From: Gymnothorax reevesii
Taxonomy: Eukaryota > Chordata > Actinopteri > Anguilliformes > Muraenidae
Assembly (NCBI GenBank): GCA_029721435.1
Contig: CM056576.1
Span: 60,965,876-61,029,875, forward strand
DNA length: 64,000 nucleotides
Direction: 5' to 3'
Shown: positions 24,126 through 35,235 of the stretch, piece after piece
How positions within the stretch are numbered: the first letter of the stretch is position 1
Layout of the letters: each line of letters opens with the position of its first letter
The notes under the pieces: model-generated
What the model saw: only the letters and a program-made list of their open reading frames with translations
Databases searched by the model: none
Told to the model about the DNA's origin: nothing
Position numbers and translations under genes: made by a program

Positions 24126-25666
24126 TACAAAACCCAAAACCAGTGAAGTTGGCACGTTGTGTAAATCGTAAATAAAAACAGAATACAATGATTTGCAAAT
24201 CCTTTTCAACCTATATTCAATTGAATACACTGCAAAGACAAGTTACTTAATATTCGAACGGGTAAACTTTGTAATTTTTTGCAAATATTAGCTCATTTGG
24301 AATTTGATACCAGCAATATGCTTCAAAAAAGCTGGCACAAGTGGCAAAAAAGACTGAGGGATGCTCATCAAACACTTATTTGGAACATCCCACAGGTGAA
24401 CGGGCTAATTGGGAACAGGTGGGTGCCATGATTGGGCATAAAAGCAGCTTCCCTGAAATCAGTCATTCACAAACAAGGATGGGGCGAGGGTCACCACTTA
24501 GTGAACAAATGCGTGAGCTGATTGTCGAACAGTTTAAAAACAACATTCCTCAACAAGCTATTGCAAGAAATTTAGGGATTTCATCATCTACGGTCTGTAA
24601 TATCGTGAAAAGGTTCAGAGAATCTGGAGAAATCACTGCACGTAAGCGACAAGGCCGAAAACCAACATTGAATGCTCGTGACCATCGATCCCTCAGGCGG
24701 TACTGCATCAAAAACCGACATCAGTGTGTAAAGGACATCACCATATGGGCTCAGAAACACTTCAGAAAACTGCTGTCAGTAACTACAGTTCGTCGCTACA
24801 TCTGCAAGTGCTAGTTAAAACTCTACAATGCAAAGCGAAAGCCATTTATCAACAGCACCCAGAAACGCCGCCGGCTTCGCTGGGCCCAAGCTCATCTAAG
24901 ATGGACTGATGTAAAGTGGAAAAGTGTTCTGTGGTCTGAGGAGTCCACATTTCAAATTGTTTTTGGAAACTGTGGACGTCGTGTCCTCCGGACCAAAGAG
25001 GAAAAGAACCATCTGGACTGTTATAGGCTCAAAGTTCAAAAGCCAGCATCTGTGATGGTATGGGGTGTATTAGTGGCCAAGGCATGGGCAACTTACACAT
25101 ATGTGAAGGCACCATTAATGCTGAAAGGTACATACAGGTTTTGGAGCAACATATGTTGCCATCCAAGCAACGTCTTTTTCATGGACGCCCCTGCTTATTT
25201 CAGCAAGACTATGCCAAGCCACATTCTGCACGTGTTACAACAGCATGGCTCCATAGAAAAAGAGTGCAGGTACTAGACTGGCCTGCCTGTAGTCCAGACC
25301 TGTCTCCCATTGAAAATGTGTGGCCCATTATGAAGCGTAAAATACGACAACGGAGACTCCGGACTGTTGAACAACTTAAGCTGTACATCAAGCAAGAATG
25401 GGAAAGAGTTCCACCTGAAAAGCTTCAAAAATTGGTCTCCTCAGTTCCCAAACATTTACTGAGTGTCGTTAAAAGGAAAGGCGATGTAACACAGTGGTAA
25501 AAAGGCCCCTGTGCCAACTTTTTTGCAATGTGTTGCTGCCTTTAAATTCTAAGTTAATGATTATTTGCAAAAAAAAAAAAATAAAGTTTCTCAGTTTGAA
25601 CATTAAACATTTTGTCTTTGCAGTGTATTCAACTGAATATAAGTTGAAAAGGATTTGTGAATCATT
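24126..25666 (+). mobile_element. Tc1-like element (family I), nearly complete transposase
   Basis: The left terminal repeat begins TACAAAACCCAAAACCAGTG at TA 24126; the right one stops at about 25666, where the 495-bp array begins. The transposase starts at about 24480 with MGRGSPLSEQMRELIVEQFK, a paired-type HTH, and the RQGRKPTL linker. One nonsense codon follows ICKC at 24811-24813 and one single-base shift occurs near 25060. Otherwise the frame runs to 25500 with FQQDYAKPHSA and SPDLSPIENVW. The first catalytic position reads WSEES in place of WSDES, so the DDE triad is already compromised. It inserted into the LINE remnant. Confidence 0.93.
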
Positions 25667-27149
25667 ACCGACATATGGCCAAAAGTCGGTTTTGACCTTT
25701 TCGTGGCCTTGACCTTGACCTTTGACCCGATCACTCCCAAAATCTAATCGATTGATCCTCAGGTCATGCCAAATCAACCCACCAAATTTTATGAAATTCC
25801 GTTTGGTACTTTTTGAGTTATTCGATACACATACATACACACAGACAGACAGACACACAAACAAACTAGAACGAGCACTCGGTAGAGCGCATACCTTCGC
25901 CGACGCCACTGAATCCCTCGCCACATAACTCTGAGGACCAATTTTTATTTTTTTAAATGATCGATGAATGAGAAGAGTACGATAATTTTTTTTTTTTACA
26001 TCAATACGCCTTTAAGTTCGAAAGGTAATGACCCCCCTGACCTTTGACCCCCAACCGCTAAGAAGGGTATTGACCCCATTGTACCGTGTTTCACATCACA
26101 GGATCCGGTATATAATTCTGCACATTTTGGCGTTGGTTTCATGCCGATCGGATAAAAATTGACCGAGATATGGCCGAAAGTCGATTTTGACCTTTTCGTG
26201 GCCTTGACCTTGACCTTTGACCCGATCGCTCCCAAAATCTAATCGATTGATCCTCAGGTCATGCCAAATCAACCCACCAAATTTTATGAAATTCCGTTTG
26301 GTACTTTTTGAGTTATTCGATACACATACATACACACAGACAGACAGACACACAAACAAACTAGAACGGGCACTCGGTAGAGCGCATACCTTCGCCGACG
26401 CCACTGAATCCCTCGCCACATAACTCTGAGGACCAATTTTTATTTTTTTAAATGATCGATGAATGAGAAGAGTACGATAATTTTTTTTTTTACATCAATA
26501 CGCCTTTAAGTTCGAAAGGTAATGACCCCCCTGACCTTTGACCCCCAACCGCTAAGAAGGGTATTGACCCCATTGTACCGTGTTTCACATCACAGGATCG
26601 GGTATATAATTCTGCACATTTTGGCGTTGGTTTCATGCCGATAGGATAAAAATTGACCGAGATATGGCCGAAAGTCGGTTTTGACCTTTTCGTGGCCTTG
26701 ACCTTGACCTTTGACCCGATCACTCCCAAAATCTAATAGATTGATCCTCAGGTCATGCCAAATCAACCCACCAAATTTTATGAAATTCCGTTTTGTACTT
26801 TTTGAGTTATTCGATACACATACATACACACAGACAGACAGACACACAAACAAACTAGAACGGGCACTCGGTAGAGCGCATACCTTCGCCGACGCCACTG
26901 AATCCCTCGCCACTGGCGTTGGTTTCATGCCGATCGGATAAAAATTGACCGACATATGGCCGAAAGTCGATTTTGACCTTTTCGTGGCCTTGACCTTGAC
27001 CTTTGACCCGATCACTCCCAAAATGTAATCGATTGATCCTCAGGTCATGCCAAATCAACCCACCAAATTTTATGAAATTCCGTTTGGTACTTTTTGAGTT
27101 ATTCGATACACATACATACACACAGACAGACAGACAGACACACAAACAA
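25667..27149. repeat. Tandem array of 495-bp units (repeat E1)
   Basis: Units start with ACTAGAAC at 25865, 26360 and 26854 (495 and 494 bp apart). A partial unit lies to the left (25667-25864), and the last unit is shortened by an internal deletion of about 200 bp at 26914. Each unit contains a GCACTCGGTAGAGCGCATAC box, GCCTTCGCCGACGCC-like sequence, a (GACA)n stretch, and GACCTTGACCTTTGACCC. Units are nearly identical, so the array is recent. Long frames on both strands inside it are repeat by-products (for example VCVYVCVSNN from CA/GACA runs) and not genes. Confidence 0.93.
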
Positions 27150-27261
27150 ATAAATACACGGGGATCAAAACATTACCTTCGTCAGCGAAGTCGCTGGCGA
27201 AGGTAATAAATACACGGGGATCAAAACATTACCTTCGTCAGCGAAGTCGCTGGCGAAGGTA
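27150..27261. repeat. Two identical 56-bp copies ending in a strong hairpin (E1 tail)
   Basis: Copies at 27150-27205 and 27206-27261 are identical. Each contains a 30-base near-perfect hairpin (27175-27204 and 27231-27260): ACCTTCGTCAGCGA pairs with TCGCTGGCGAAGGT with one mismatch around a 2-base loop. They close the 495-bp array. The hairpin sequence complements the ACCTTCGCCG box near the start of each E1 unit. Confidence 0.9.
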
Positions 27262-27804
27262 AAAAATCACCATTTATGGAGACCACAGTGATCATGTTTC
27301 CATACTGTCTGTAGTGGTTTGCTTGCGCACCTTCACTTCGGGGATGAGCAGACCGGGTTTTCCTGCAGAGAAGTGTTTTTTCCCCACTACTTGACAAATC
27401 TAGCCTTATAAAAGCAATTCTTAAAGCTGCAAGCGCACTTAGCTTTTAAAGGTAATGGGAAATGACACCCTGATTGGTTTATTTTCTGTTCTGCCCAAAA
27501 CATGCCAGTGATTCAAAGATCAAGCACAACCCTTTTGAACCATGCAACTTACTTTGCGGCCAGACAACCCATAGTTAAATTGATGAAAATAGATTTGGAC
27601 ATGGCCAAAATGCACTTGTACAACAAAAATCAGACCGTGCACTTAGATTGTAAAAATAAGTCACAGAAAGTTCTGTGAATCGAGTTAAAATGCAAATTTG
27701 TGGTAGGGGTCATAAGGAATTCATCACCACTGGCCAGTCTACTCTTGAGAAAAAGTAGCAGTGACAGTAACAGTGCCCCACTGACAGTAGCAGCCTCGCG
27801 GTTG

Positions 27805-27905
27805 TGCCATCGCTACTTTGACAGCAAGCTTTGTGATTTAACAAAAGGAATGGTAGACTACCTTCAAGAAATCCATTTTTATGAAAATGCAGTTTTGTTT
27901 ATTTA
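27805..27905 (+). repeat. Inverted repeat partner of 29060-29165
   Basis: The segment contains ACTTTGACAGCAAGCTTTGTG and GGTAGACTACCTTCAAGAAAT. Its reverse complement is recognisable at 29060-29165, which carries GGTAGTCTACC and CACAAAGCAGCCTGTCAAAG. The pair flanks the TTAA foldback element, but similarity fades within about 100 bp, so this is a separate older inverted duplication or the remains of a longer element. Confidence 0.6.
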
Positions 27906-28118
27906 TTAAGTTTTCTGGCCCACTTTTCATAGAGTTTTGAAGAGCTCACGGAGAGCAGAAATGGATCAGGGAGGGTTAGGTGTCCGGCTGTTTTTATTTA
28001 AAGGGAAGGAATTAAAATGTACACACGTGTCAAATGAAAAAGTCCTGGAGCTAAATTTCATCCATTCTTCACAAGACGGCCATTTGACCCCTTGTTTTGA
28101 CCTAACATTTATAGCAAA

Positions 28119-28953
28119 TTTAAAAGGAGAAGGTCAACCAAAAATGAAAATTCACTCATCTTCTACTCACCCCAAGGCTAATCTAAGGGTCCATGAATTT
28201 TTTTCTTCAGCAAAATAATTTTGGAGTTGCAAAGAAAAACAGCATTGAAGACAAATCCAAATCAATTGGAGTCACTGGAGACCACTTTTTCAAGTGTAAA
28301 AAAACATTTAAAAACCATAAAATGCTTCCATACTCCTCCGGAATGTCCAGAAGCCCTGACATTCAAATTTTACTCGTAACAATGTCTTTTCACTATATTT
28401 TTAGACTCAATGTCCAATGTAGCCACTTAGCAAAGAGCCCTGTTTATTTTCGCGGGAGAAGTTGACCTTGCTAAGCTGGCAGACCATGAAAATGTGCTGT
28501 TCAGTCACTGAATACTAACATTCAAAACTGCAGCACATTTCTCCAATTGGAGATGTTTAGGGCCGTTCCAGCATTATTTGCCCTCGTTGGCCACCATAGC
28601 TAGAGGTCCTGAATTTTAAACTTCTCCCGCGAAAATAAACAGGCCTCTTTGCTAAGTGGCTACATTGGACATTGAGGCTAAAAATATAGTGAAAAGACAT
28701 CGTTACGATTGAAATTTGAATGTCGGGGCTTCCGGACATTTCGGAACGGTATGGAAGCATTTTGTGGTTTTTCACAAAAAAAAAAAAGTGGTCTCCAGTG
28801 ACTTCAATTGACTTGGATTTGTCTTCAATGCAGTTTTTCCTTGTAACTTGAAAAAATGTTTTGAGGAAGAAAGAAATTCATGGACCCTTAGACTAAGCCT
28901 TAAGGTGAGTAGATGATGAGGAATTTTCATTTTTGGGTGAACTTTCCCATTAA
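28119..28953. mobile_element. TTAA-flanked foldback DNA element (~830 bp)
   Basis: TTAA stands at both edges (28119-28122 and 28950-28953). The arms are inverted copies of about 350 bp: the left arm begins AAGGAGAAGGTCAACCAAAA and the right arm ends as the complement, TTTTGGGTGAACTTTCCCAT. Inner arm landmarks are TTTCGCGGGAGAAGTT near 28450 and AACTTCTCCCGCGAAAA near 28620. The end GTTCACCCAAAAATGAAAAT is very common in fish TTAA-type MITEs. There is no transposase. Confidence 0.88.
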
Positions 28954-29059
28954 GAACACAGTGAGACTAACTTACTCACCATTGAGCTGGAGTTGAATGC
29001 TAGCTAGACATGGCAAACCTGCTTCACAAAAATAAAGAAACATTTAAATAATGTTTCAA

Positions 29060-29165
29060 TATAAATAAACTATACTGTCACAAAATAGATTTCTTGAACA
29101 GAAGGTAGTCTACCACTGCATTTGTTTGATCACAAAGCAGCCTGTCAAAGCAGCAATGGCAGGGT
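29060..29165 (-). repeat. Inverted repeat partner of 27805-27905
   Basis: This is the reverse complement counterpart of 27805-27905; the shared core is the GGTAGACTACC word and the CTTTGACAGxxxGCTTTGTGAT word read on the minus strand. It lies 42 bp before the donor side of ptk2b exon 2. Confidence 0.6.
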
Positions 29166-29206
29166 TTTAGACAGTATTTTCAGTAAATGCTGCCTTGTCT
29201 GCTCAC

Positions 29207-29385
29207 CTCCACTCTGCCTCCAGATGAAGTTTCTCATATTTCTGCTCCACCTCTCCCACTGTCAGGTCTGGGTGGAGCCAATGAAGCTCTTCTGATTTGA
29301 TGTGCTTGAGCAAGAGCCCATAACATCCAGGATATTTAATATTTGGACCTAACCGGCCACTTATCAGGATTGACTGGATGATTGC
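29207..29385 (-). CDS. ptk2b: ptk2b coding exon 2 (FERM F1 lobe)
   Basis: This 179-bp exon has acceptor TTTCAG and donor GTGAGC. It reads AIIQSILISGRLGPNIKYPG, then CYGLLLKHIKSEELHWLHPD, then LTVGEVEQKYEKLHLEAEW and two bases of Arg. The pattern SILxSGRxGPNI...CYGLxLKHxKSxExHWLHPxxTVGEVxxKYExLHxEAEWR is that of PYK2. FAK differs at the SGRxGPNI block and has HLRSEEVHWLHVD. It starts in phase 0 directly after exon 1. This is the largest internal exon in the window and the best single piece of evidence for gene identity. Confidence 0.96.
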
Positions 29386-30326
29386 CTGAAAGATAAAAAT
29401 CAAACAAATTTATTTACTTAACTGCCATTTCATTTAACATTATCAAGGACATACTGATACTACAAGCTCATTGTCCTCACTTGAAGCAGAAAATGGGCCT
29501 GATATCTCTAAATTATTTGATACCTCAATTTCTGACATCAAAGACATTGAGGGACTGAACATAAATATTTCTCATTCATCTCGCAGAATTGCATGACTGA
29601 AAGTACCAGCACTCTACTCCTTTGTCTCCAAAAATGACAATACTTGCACCAATTCATTTGAAAAAATAATTCCATATTTTCAAAAACATGATCATGAAGG
29701 AGCAGCTTAATTTGATATTAACGGAGCAAAGCTTAATTTCGCTGAAACAACTTCATTCACCACTCCTTACGCTAAGCTATGGCTCCAATTAAGTTCAAAT
29801 AAATAAACAATTTTTGAATTGAGGTTAGTTTGAGCCCTGCAACTTAAAACTGAAAAAGTTGTTTGTAACTGAGTGTCATCCAATTTTCTCTTTTCTCACT
29901 TCTGCCTTTCCACTGACCATTATAATAGCCAAGTAAATAAAACACAACTCCCCCATCTCCCCTTGTACATCAAGCATTGATTTTACATGATTATAGCAAA
30001 ATTAACGAGACTGAATATGAAGTGAATGAGAAATTAATTTGAACATGCACTCAGTATTAGGCAACACTGCAAAAACAAAATGAAAATGATTATTTTAAAT
30101 AAAAATAAGCGACAGGAGCGCCGACCAGCTGCGCCATAGGGAGCCATTATAACATGAGCAGAAAAGTTTGGTAAGAAAATTGAAAAACAACGTTTTTGAA
30201 ATCAGAGTGCTCAAAGCATTTTGTAATTTGTCCTGTAAAAAAAATGTCAGATACCTGTGTGTGTGTGTGTGTGTGAGAGACAGACAGACAGACAGACAAC
30301 CTACACTCCGCCAGACTGCCACTCTA

Positions 30327-30357
<31 letters not shown>

Positions 30358-30989
30358 AGACAGTACTTTTAACTTTAGCGTCAACAGTTTAGCAAGCACA
30401 CTCTCGAAGTTCATCCTGATGAAACACATTTCACATTCATTTACCATGTGCATTATTTCATTGTACTTTCGTTTTTTCCGTTATTATTTTCCCTAGAGGT
30501 ACTTGTGTACAGTCTCTTCTTTTGTCCTATCTCCCCTTTGCTTCATTTCACCTTGTTGTTCCTTTATGGTCTCATTCTGTGCTCTGCCTCGGTCATGTCC
30601 CACTGCCACTCCTTACCTGCTGCTCTTTAGCCGTGTTCTGTCTGTGTGATTAGTCATTGCAGTGATGTCTGATGTTATATGCATGTACATTTGCTTGCCA
30701 CCTGCTAGTGTTTCTGTTGTCTTCACATCGTTTCTTTCAATAAAAATTCCTGCAAGTATTTCTGTTGGTATCTGCGCCTGATTCCTCTCCCGAGTCTCTG
30801 TGCCAGTTTATCCATTGGTCGTCATTGGAAAGCAATCACACAGCGTTACGTCCTTTGAGTGTCTATAGGATTCAGTTATCATCCTCTCTTGGAGGTGCAG
30901 TTATGCGATTGGTGGAAAAGGAAGTAAAAATTTGATTGGTTATTGATAATTCCCTGTTGAAAAAATGCATTTGTGAATTGAGCGATGTC
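29386..30989. other. ptk2b intron 1, 3' part
   Basis: AT-rich intron. Apart from the GT/GACA microsatellite at 30257-30360 I see no supported gene or repeat. Confidence 0.45.
30257..30360. repeat. Compound (GT)n-(GACA)n-(GT)n microsatellite
   Basis: Two GT runs (about 30257-30274 and 30329-30357) flank a (GACA) run at 30278-30297, with unique sequence between. Frames that read through it are low-complexity artefacts. Confidence 0.95.
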
Positions 30990-31029
30990 AGGGGAGCTAC
31001 CACCAAAACACACCCTAGCAACCATCTTG

Positions 31030-32521
31030 TACAAACCCCAGTTCCAATGAATTTGGGATGTTAAACGTGTCAAACGTGAATAAAAAGAGAATACAATGAA
31101 ATCCCTTTCGAGCCATAGTCAATTGAGTACACTAAAAAGACAAGATATGTAATGTTCAAACTGACAAACTCTATTGTTTTTTTTGGAAATATTCAGTCAT
31201 TTTGAATTTGATGCCTGCAACACGTTCCACAAAAATACGGGGACAGGGGCAACAATAGACTGGGAAAGTTAAGGAATGCTCAAAAATGTTTTGAACATTC
31301 CACAGGTGAACAGGATATTTGGAAACAGATGAGTGTCATCATTAGGTATAAAGTGAGCATCCTCAAAAGGCTCAATTGTTCACAAGCAAGGATGGGGTGA
31401 GGTTCACCACTTAGTGAAAAACTGCATGAGCAAATACTCCAACAGATTAAGAACAACATTTCTCAACGTGCAATTGCAAGGAATTTAGGGATTTCATCAT
31501 CTACAGTCCATATTATCATCAAAATATTCAGAAAATCTTGAGAAATTTCTACACGTTAGCAGCATGGCCGAAAACCAACATTGAATGCCCGAGCACTTTG
31601 GAAAACCATTGTCAGTTAACACAGTTCGTTGCTACATCTGCAAGTGCAAGTTAAAACTCTACCATGCAAAGCAAAAGCCATATATCATCAACACCCAGAA
31701 ACGTCATTGGCTTCTCTGGGCCTGAGCTCATCGGTGATGGACTGATGCAAAGTGGAAAAGTGTGCTGTGGTCTGACGAGTCCACATTTAAAATTATTTTT
31801 AGAAATCCTGGACTTCGTGTCCTCCGGGATAAAGAGGAAAAGGACCATCCAGATTGTTATTTGTGCAAAGTTCAAAAGCCAGCATCTGCTATGGTATGGG
31901 GAAGTGTTAGTGCTCAATGCATGAGTAACATGCACATCTGTGAAGGCGACATTGATGCTGAAAGGTACATACAGGTTTTGGAGCAACATATGCTGCCATC
32001 CAAGTGACGTCTTTTTCAGGGACATCCCTGCTTATTCCAGCAAGACAATCCCAAGGCACATCAGCATGTGTACATCCACTTGGCTTTGTAGTAAAAGAGT
32101 ATGGGTAATAGACTGGCCTGCCTGCAGTCCGGACCAGTCTCCCGTTGAAAATGTGAGGCACATTATGACAACAGAGACCCTGGACTGTTGAGCAAAGAAG
32201 TCGTACATCAAGCAACAATGGGAAAGAATTCCACCAAAGCAGCTTCGAAAATTAGTGTCCTCGTTTCCCAAACGCTTATTGAGTGATGTGACACCGTGGT
32301 AAACATGCCCCTGTCCCAGCTTTTTAGGAACGTTTTGCAGGCATCAAATTCAAGATGAGTGAATATTTCTAAAAAACCAAGTTTATCAGTTTGAACATTA
32401 AATATCTTCTCTTTGTAGTGTCCTCAATTGAAATAGGTCAAAAAGGATTTGCAAATCATTGTATGCTGTTTTTATTCACGTTTGACACAACGTCCCAACT
32501 TCATTGGAATTGGGGTTTGTA
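31030..32521 (+). mobile_element. Tc1-like element (family I), both ends present
   Basis: TA-flanked terminal inverted repeats: TACAAACCCCAGTTCCAATG from 31030 and CATTGGAATTGGGGTTTGTA ending at 32521. The transposase relic runs on the plus strand from about 31390 to 32300. It shows fragments such as KVQKPASAMVWG, AERYIQVLEQHMLPSK and WPACSPDQSPVENV, the last replacing the usual DLSPIEN. Many stops and a missing segment in the N-terminal part make it non-functional and older than the copy at 24126. Confidence 0.92.
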
Positions 32522-32925
32522 CAATCTTGCAAACACCTAGCCACACACTAGTAACCACCCTACAAGCCCAAATAACCACCAAAAAGCAGCCTCGCAACCA
32601 CTTTGTACACCCTAGTAATCACGAAGAAATACCCTATAAACCACCCTTGTACACCCCAGCAATAACCTAGAAACACCCAAGCAACAAGGTTGTACACCCT
32701 AATAATCACCTATACACACCCTCGCAACCACCAAGAAACACCCAAGGACCCACCTGTGTGCCAAAGCAACCACAAAGTAACAGCCTCTCAACCACCCTAT
32801 ATACCCTGGCCACCACCGACTGCCTGGCAACCCCTAAAAAACAACCTGCAAACCACTCTGATCAACCAAGCAATTGCCTAGCAACCACCCTGCACAACAT
32901 ACAAACTACCTAGAAACAACTACCA

Positions 32926-33175
32926 ACTAGAGCACTCGGCAATCGAGCACATGTATCCCCCGTAGGCCCCCCAGTTGGGCCCAGATGGTCCCAGAGTACC
33001 CAAAATTATTAGGTGTCGTGAACTTACCATAATACATGTCCCTGCAAAATTTGAAAAGAATCGGTGCACTTATGTGGGCTGTAGAGCGTTCACATGAAAA
33101 TCTCTGCGGACGCGGCGGACACGTGACGAGGCCAAATCCATAGTATCCTCGAACTTCATTCGGGGGATACGACTA
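32926..33175 (+). repeat. Hairpin-ended short repeat E3
   Basis: The element starts ACTAGAGCACTCGGCAATCG and interrupts the minisatellite on both sides, which defines its limits. GTATCCCCCG (32953-32962) is exactly complementary to CGGGGGATAC (33161-33170). The inner part contains GCAAAATTTGAAAAGAATCG and GAGGCCAAATCCATAGTA. A partial copy is at 14867-14970. There is no coding sequence; it is mobile by inference, and its class is unknown. Confidence 0.7.
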
Positions 33176-33639
33176 CCCTCCACACTTTATCAACCACTAA
33201 GAAATGTAAAGAAACCACCCTGTACACCCTAGCAACCACCTAGAAACATTATAAAAACCACATTGTATACCTGATCAACTACCTAGAAACAGCCCAGCTA
33301 GCATCTTATACACCCTAGCAACAACCAAGAAACAGCCAAGTAACCACCGCATACACACTGGCAACCACCTAGAAACAGCCTAGCAACCGTCTGCAACCAG
33401 TTTAGGAACCATCCTGTATGCCCTAGTAAGCACCCTGTACACCCTAAAACAAACAAGAAACACCCTACCAACCACCCTGCACACCCCAGTAACCATCTAA
33501 ACAGCCAAGCAACCACCAAAAAATTATCCTAGCAACACCTTTTACACCCTAGCAACTACTTGAAAATGCCCTAGCAACCACCCTGTGCAACCTGGCAACC
33601 ACCCAAACAGGCTAGCAACCACCAAAAAACACACCACAG

Positions 33640-34495
33640 GGCTCGCAAACTTTTCAAGAAAGTAGCTGCCCTACGGGGAACTCACAGTAGAATTTTGTTT
33701 GCCATCTGGCCGCCCACCTCAAATCCAGTTTTCATAATTTTTATCCCCACAACACATATTTTCAAACAAAACTGTGCCCAGTCTGATTGACGACAATAAA
33801 GTTGTAGTTCCAAACTCAGCCAGAAAAAATCCATTGTTGATTTAAATTGACCAGTTCACGTTGTGGTAGAAAATAGGCTTAGGATATGTTCACAAGATAT
33901 CTTGTGCATATAAGCTTTCATTTGAGACCAACATTTTGAAAATGAAAACAGGCCCTGATGGTCAAATTGGTGGGTAAAGAGGGCGCCACCTCAGTTATGA
34001 GCTGAAAAAAGGTTAATGTTACTCCAAACTGGATGGAGATAGGAGGGTACTTTTGCCAGCATTTGAAAGTCGTTTGGGTGTACTATCAACAAAACAAATA
34101 ACAGAAGGTACATTCTAAGGACACTTCGGTAAAATTTCACCTGAAATTAGTATGTCCGGCAAACACGCAATCAAAGGGTTAATCACAGTTGTTAAAGTTT
34201 CAGCACAGACTTTGAGACATAATAAACATATCCTGTAAGAATCAAGTCTGTATCTTTCTTAGTTTATATAACCCATTGAAAATGCCCATAAACCACAAAC
34301 AGAAGGTTAGCGTGGGCCATGCCCACTTTTTTGGGAGCCCATAAAATGAGATCGGATAGAGATATTGAACTGGAACCACCTGCAACTTCCTTTGGTCATT
34401 ACAGGCAACAAAATATAACCATATGAAGCCATTCTGAGAACAACATACTGGGAGTACCCCTCATTTTAGGTGATTCATATGAAATGGCAGATCCC
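33640..34495. other. ptk2b intron 1, no recognised feature
   Basis: Non-repetitive intron sequence between the minisatellite and the foldback element; no supported gene. Confidence 0.4.
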
Positions 34496-34945
34496 GGATT
34501 TTTTCGTCCCTGAATTGTTCGTCCCTGAAGGTCTAATCCCCATGGATTTTTTGTCCCTGGACTCTTCATCCCTGGCATCTTCGCCCCCAAGAACTTTTCA
34601 ACCCTGAACTCTTCGTTCCCAAGCACTTTTCATCCCTGGATTGTTCATCCCCTAATGATAATGAAACGTGCCCCCATTGTAGACAAACAGATGGACGGAC
34701 TGACGACAGACAGTTTACCATGATCTAAAGATTAGGCTTAGGGTTATAATGCAGGTAGTGGGCAAAGCATTGTTGGGGATGAACAATTCAGGGACAAAGA
34801 GTCCGGAGGCAAAAAGTTAATCGGGCCATAAAGTCCACAGGGACAAAGAGTCCAAAGTTAAAATTCCTGGGGGATGAAACTTCGGGGATGAAAAATTTAG
34901 GAATGAAAATGCCAGGGATAAAAAGTCCAGGGATGAAGAGTCCTA
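34496..34945. repeat. Foldback of two inverted short-tandem-repeat arrays
   Basis: The left array (about 34496-34662) consists of some nine degenerate 15-17-base units of the kind TTCATCCCTGGACTC. The right array (about 34765-34945) is the same repeat in reverse complement (GGGATGAAGAGTCC). The spacer is about 100 bp of unrelated sequence. Frames through the arrays read repeats such as GLFIPG and are not genes. The arrangement would form a long imperfect hairpin. Confidence 0.8.
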
Positions 34946-35235
34946 GAGCCATCATACCTAATATATGAGGTATAATGTGAAATATGAGGAAATATCCAAG
35001 CAACCACCCTGTACACCCTAGCAATCACCTAGAAACACAACCAATCACCTACAAGCACCATAGTAACCAGTCCAGCAACCTCATTGTTCACCCTAGCAAC
35101 TGCCAAAGCACAGTCAAGCAACCACCCTATACACCCTTGCAACCACCAAAAAACTGCATAGGTACCACCCTGAACACCCTCGGAATCACCATGCATACCC
35201 CGGCAACCATCAAGAAATACCCTAGCAGCTTATAT

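Larger units (their letters stand above)
30990..35235. repeat. Diverged minisatellite, CACCCTAGCAACCACC-type, with insertions
   Basis: Degenerate tandem copies of a unit near 38 bp, built from words such as AACCACCCTGTACACCCTAGC and ACCTAGAAACACCC, occur at 30990-31030, 32525-32925, 33176-33635 and 34985-35235. This is a type of repeat common in fish. The array is split by a Tc1 element (31030-32521) and repeat E3 (32926-33175); non-array sequence including a foldback element follows at 33640-34980. The Tc1 inserted at the TA of a TTGTACACC-like unit, so the minisatellite was there first. Confidence 0.8.

Noticed and set aside
25469..27145. Several overlapping frames of 70-150 codons on both strands, some almost identical
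   Set aside because: They are by-products of the 495-bp tandem array: the peptide repeats with the DNA unit, includes CA/GACA-run peptides, and exists on both strands.
32525..33635. Regularly spaced repeats that could suggest a CRISPR array
   Set aside because: Units are degenerate, have no unique spacers of constant length, no cas genes are present, and the genome is a vertebrate's.
34399..35024. Frames with GLFIPG or PGTKNP peptide repeats
   Set aside because: They come from the inverted short tandem arrays and mirror each other; no gene signals.
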